Assembly: GCF_022012295.1 (NCBI RefSeq)
Contig: NZ_JAKLTN010000003.1
Location: 1 to 64,000 of the forward strand
DNA from: Dechloromonas hankyongensis
GTDB lineage: Bacteria > Pseudomonadota > Gammaproteobacteria > Burkholderiales > Rhodocyclaceae
Direction of reading: 5' to 3'
Length of the DNA: 64,000 nt
Position 1 is the first letter of the stretch, and each line of letters starts with the position of its first letter. The notes under the pieces are model-generated. The model was not told the DNA's origin, did not search any database, and saw only the letters and a program-made list of their open reading frames with translations. Below are positions 62,339-64,000 of this stretch, piece by piece. The translations under genes and the position numbers were made by a program.

Positions 62339-64000
62339 ATGAAAATCGCCTTTCGCCCCAAGCTCCTCGATTGCCTGCCCGGCTACAGTCGGGCCCAGCT
62401 GGGCAAGGATCTGGCCTCGGGGATCACCGTCGGCGTCCTCGCTCTGCCGCTGGCCATGGCCTTCGCCATCGCTTCCGGCTGCTCGCCGACCGCCGGCATC
62501 TGGACGGCCATCGTCGCCGGCTTCCTGATCTCTGCCCTGGGCGGTTCGCGCGTCCAGATCGGCGGCCCGACCGGCGCCTTCATCCCTATCATTTATGGCA
62601 TCGTCGCCCTGAACGGTTTCGTCAACCTGCTCGGCGCCACCATGCTGGCCGGCGCCTTCCTGCTCGCCATGGGGCTGGCGCGCATGGGGCAGCTGATCCG
62701 CTTCATCCCGGTCACCGTCGTCATCGGCTTCACCAACGGCATCGCCGTGGTCATCTTCCTCGCCCAGATCAAGGATTTCTTCGGCCTCAAAATCGACAGC
62801 CTGCCGGCCGAATTCTTCCAGCGTATCAAGACCCTGGCCGCCTACGCGCATACGGTCGATCTGCCGACACTCGGCCTGGCCTCAGCCTGTTTCGCCTTCC
62901 TGCTCTCCTACAACTGGCTGGCGCAACGGCTTGCACTGCTGCGCCGGGCGCCGGGGCCGCTCGTCGTGCTCGTCGTCGGCACCCTGGTTTCCTTCCTCTT
63001 CGACCTGCCGGTGGAAACCATCGGCAGCCGCTTCCACGGCATTCCACAGGAATTGCCCAGCTTCGGCCTGCCGGCCCTGTCCATCCACGACTTCGGCAAG
63101 CTGATCTCGCCGGCCATCACCATCGCCCTACTCGGCGCCATCGAATCGCTGCTCTCGGCCCGTGTCGCCGACAGCCAGATCGACGATCGCCACGATCCCA
63201 ACCAGGAGCTGGTCGCCCAGGGCCTGGCCAATCTCGCTGCACCGCTGTTCGGCGGCTTTGCCGCCACCGGCGCCATCGCCCGGACGACGACCAACGTCAA
63301 GACCGGCGGACGGACGCCGATCGCCGGCATCATCCACGCCGCCGTGCTGCTCGGCATCGTCCTGCTCGCCGCGCCACTCGCCGCCTACGTGCCGCTCGCC
63401 ACGCTGTCGGCCATCGTCATGGTCGTCGCCATCAACATGGGCGAATGGCACGAATTCGTCGAACTGAAGCGCTATACATACAACTACCGGATCATCCTGC
63501 TCGCCACCTTCCTGGTCACCGTGCTGTTCGACCTGACCATCGCCGTCGAACTGGGCATGGTGCTGTCCAGCCTGTTCTTCATCTACCGGATGTCGGAACT
63601 GACCCGCATCGAACGCCTGCCGATGGGCGAGGAGGCGCACGATCCGCGCTTTCTGTACCCGGATGGCAGCATGCGCGTCGCCACCTGGCAGCTGTTCGGC
63701 TCGTTGTTCTTCGGCGCGGTCAACAAGCTGGAGGAACTGCTCGACCCGCGCGAAGGGCACCCGGAAGTGGTGGTCCTCGACATGACGCGCCTGATCCAGC
63801 TCGACACCACCGGCCTCGAAGGGCTGGAGAATCTGCGCGACAAATTGCAGAAACGCGGCTGCACCCTGCTCGTTTGCGGGCTAAACTCGCAGCCCGGCTC
63901 GCTGCTCTACCGCTCCGGATTCATCGACCACCTCGGCGACGACAACGTCTGTCCCGACCTCACCGCCGCGCTCCAGCGCGCCTACATCCTGCTGCCCAAC
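62339..64000 (+). CDS. SulP family anion transporter (partial at window end)
   Basis: At least 554 residues; the frame is still open at the right edge. The transmembrane part (about residues 10-430) has the SulP signature near the N-terminus (DLASGITVGVLALPLAMAFA), then GGPTGAFIPIIYG, GFTNGIAVVIFLAQIKDFFG and GLANLAAPLFGGFAATGAIARTTTNVKTG. A STAS domain begins at about residue 440-450 (LFGSLFFGAVNKLEEL; VVVLDMTRLIQLDTTGLEGLENL). SulP proteins move sulfate, bicarbonate or dicarboxylates; the substrate cannot be told, and no carbonic anhydrase gene is adjacent. The ATG is preceded by a strong promoter. Confidence 0.93.
   Translation, partial: MKIAFRPKLLDCLPGYSRAQLGKDLASGITVGVLALPLAMAFAIASGCSPTAGIWTAIVAGFLISALGGSRVQIGGPTGAFIPIIYGIVALNGFVNLLGATMLAGAFLLAMGLARMGQLIRFIPVTVVIGFTNGIAVVIFLAQIKDFFGLKIDSLPAEFFQRIKTLAAYAHTVDLPTLGLASACFAFLLSYNWLAQRLALLRRAPGPLVVLVVGTLVSFLFDLPVETIGSRFHGIPQELPSFGLPALSIHDFGKLISPAITIALLGAIESLLSARVADSQIDDRHDPNQELVAQGLANLAAPLFGGFAATGAIARTTTNVKTGGRTPIAGIIHAAVLLGIVLLAAPLAAYVPLATLSAIVMVVAINMGEWHEFVELKRYTYNYRIILLATFLVTVLFDLTIAVELGMVLSSLFFIYRMSELTRIERLPMGEEAHDPRFLYPDGSMRVATWQLFGSLFFGAVNKLEELLDPREGHPEVVVLDMTRLIQLDTTGLEGLENLRDKLQKRGCTLLVCGLNSQPGSLLYRSGFIDHLGDDNVCPDLTAALQRAYILLPN

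Overview
The window looks like a chromosomal segment of a GC-rich betaproteobacterium, most likely Rhodocyclales (Dechloromonas-like). The evidence is the product mix and local gene orders: rplM-rpsI beside a bactofilin/ErpA block, pilBCD, argB-nucleotidase-slmA, metG-apbC-dcd-decarboxylase, and a TakP-type TRAP system. Nearly all of it is core, densely packed, vertically inherited-looking sequence. I see no insertion sequence, prophage, CRISPR array, tRNA or rRNA. The final gene runs off the right edge.

Layout. 0-3.4 kb: leftward erpA, bactofilin, a membrane coiled-coil protein and rplM-rpsI, plus a candidate small RNA with anti-Shine-Dalgarno motifs. 3.4-9.3 kb: OsmC-like protein, ubiquinone hydroxylase (coq7), CNP1-like protein, rppH, proS, lytic transglycosylase, ffh. 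9.4-18.1 kb: YpjD-like and CorC-like membrane proteins, type IV pilus pilB-pilC-pilD, FmdB-type zinc ribbon, DUF502 protein, aspS. 18.1-24 kb: secreted barnase-like RNase with a barstar-like inhibitor, nudB, hsp20, argB, nucleotidase, slmA, hemB, engB. 24-30 kb: cytochrome c4, CBS and HDOD proteins, an orphan msrQ preceded by what looks like the last codons of a lost msrP, bioBC, comF, trmL. 30-38.8 kb: gpsA, SH3 protein, secB, grxC, rhodanese and an ArsR regulator with persulfide-sensor-like cysteine spacing; then envC, an S41 protease, moeB, ribD, nrdR. 38.8-47.4 kb: glyA, a histidine phosphatase, TRAP transporter genes with a dps between permeases and binding protein, pmbA, darP, mog. 47.4-57.8 kb: PilZ-like protein, thyA, small lipoprotein, hybrid histidine kinase, pgi, folA, Arg/Lys/Orn decarboxylase, dcd. 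57.8-64 kb: apbC, metG, an origin-like intergenic stretch with DnaA boxes, a small membrane protein, a ribbon-helix-helix regulator and a divergent SulP transporter (partial).

How genes work together. Many are housekeeping: translation (rplM, rpsI, proS, aspS, metG, trmL, darP), protein targeting (ffh, secB), dTMP/folate metabolism (thyA, folA, dcd, glyA), cofactors (coq7, hemB, bioBC, ribD, moeB, mog, and Fe-S carriers erpA/apbC) and cell-wall splitting (envC, lytic transglycosylase, slmA). pilBCD and comF fit a strain capable of piliation and possibly transformation.

The less ordinary items are mostly in non-coding or junction sequence: the CCUCC-motif sRNA upstream of rplM, the msrP remnant, the DnaA-box/ACTTNAAGT cluster after metG, the RHH/SulP promoter region, the ArsR-rhodanese-glutaredoxin unit with an inverted repeat over its promoter, two related palindromic intergenic elements, and the RNase/barstar pair. 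No wholly new multi-gene system is evident. All family calls come from reading sequence, without database searches.
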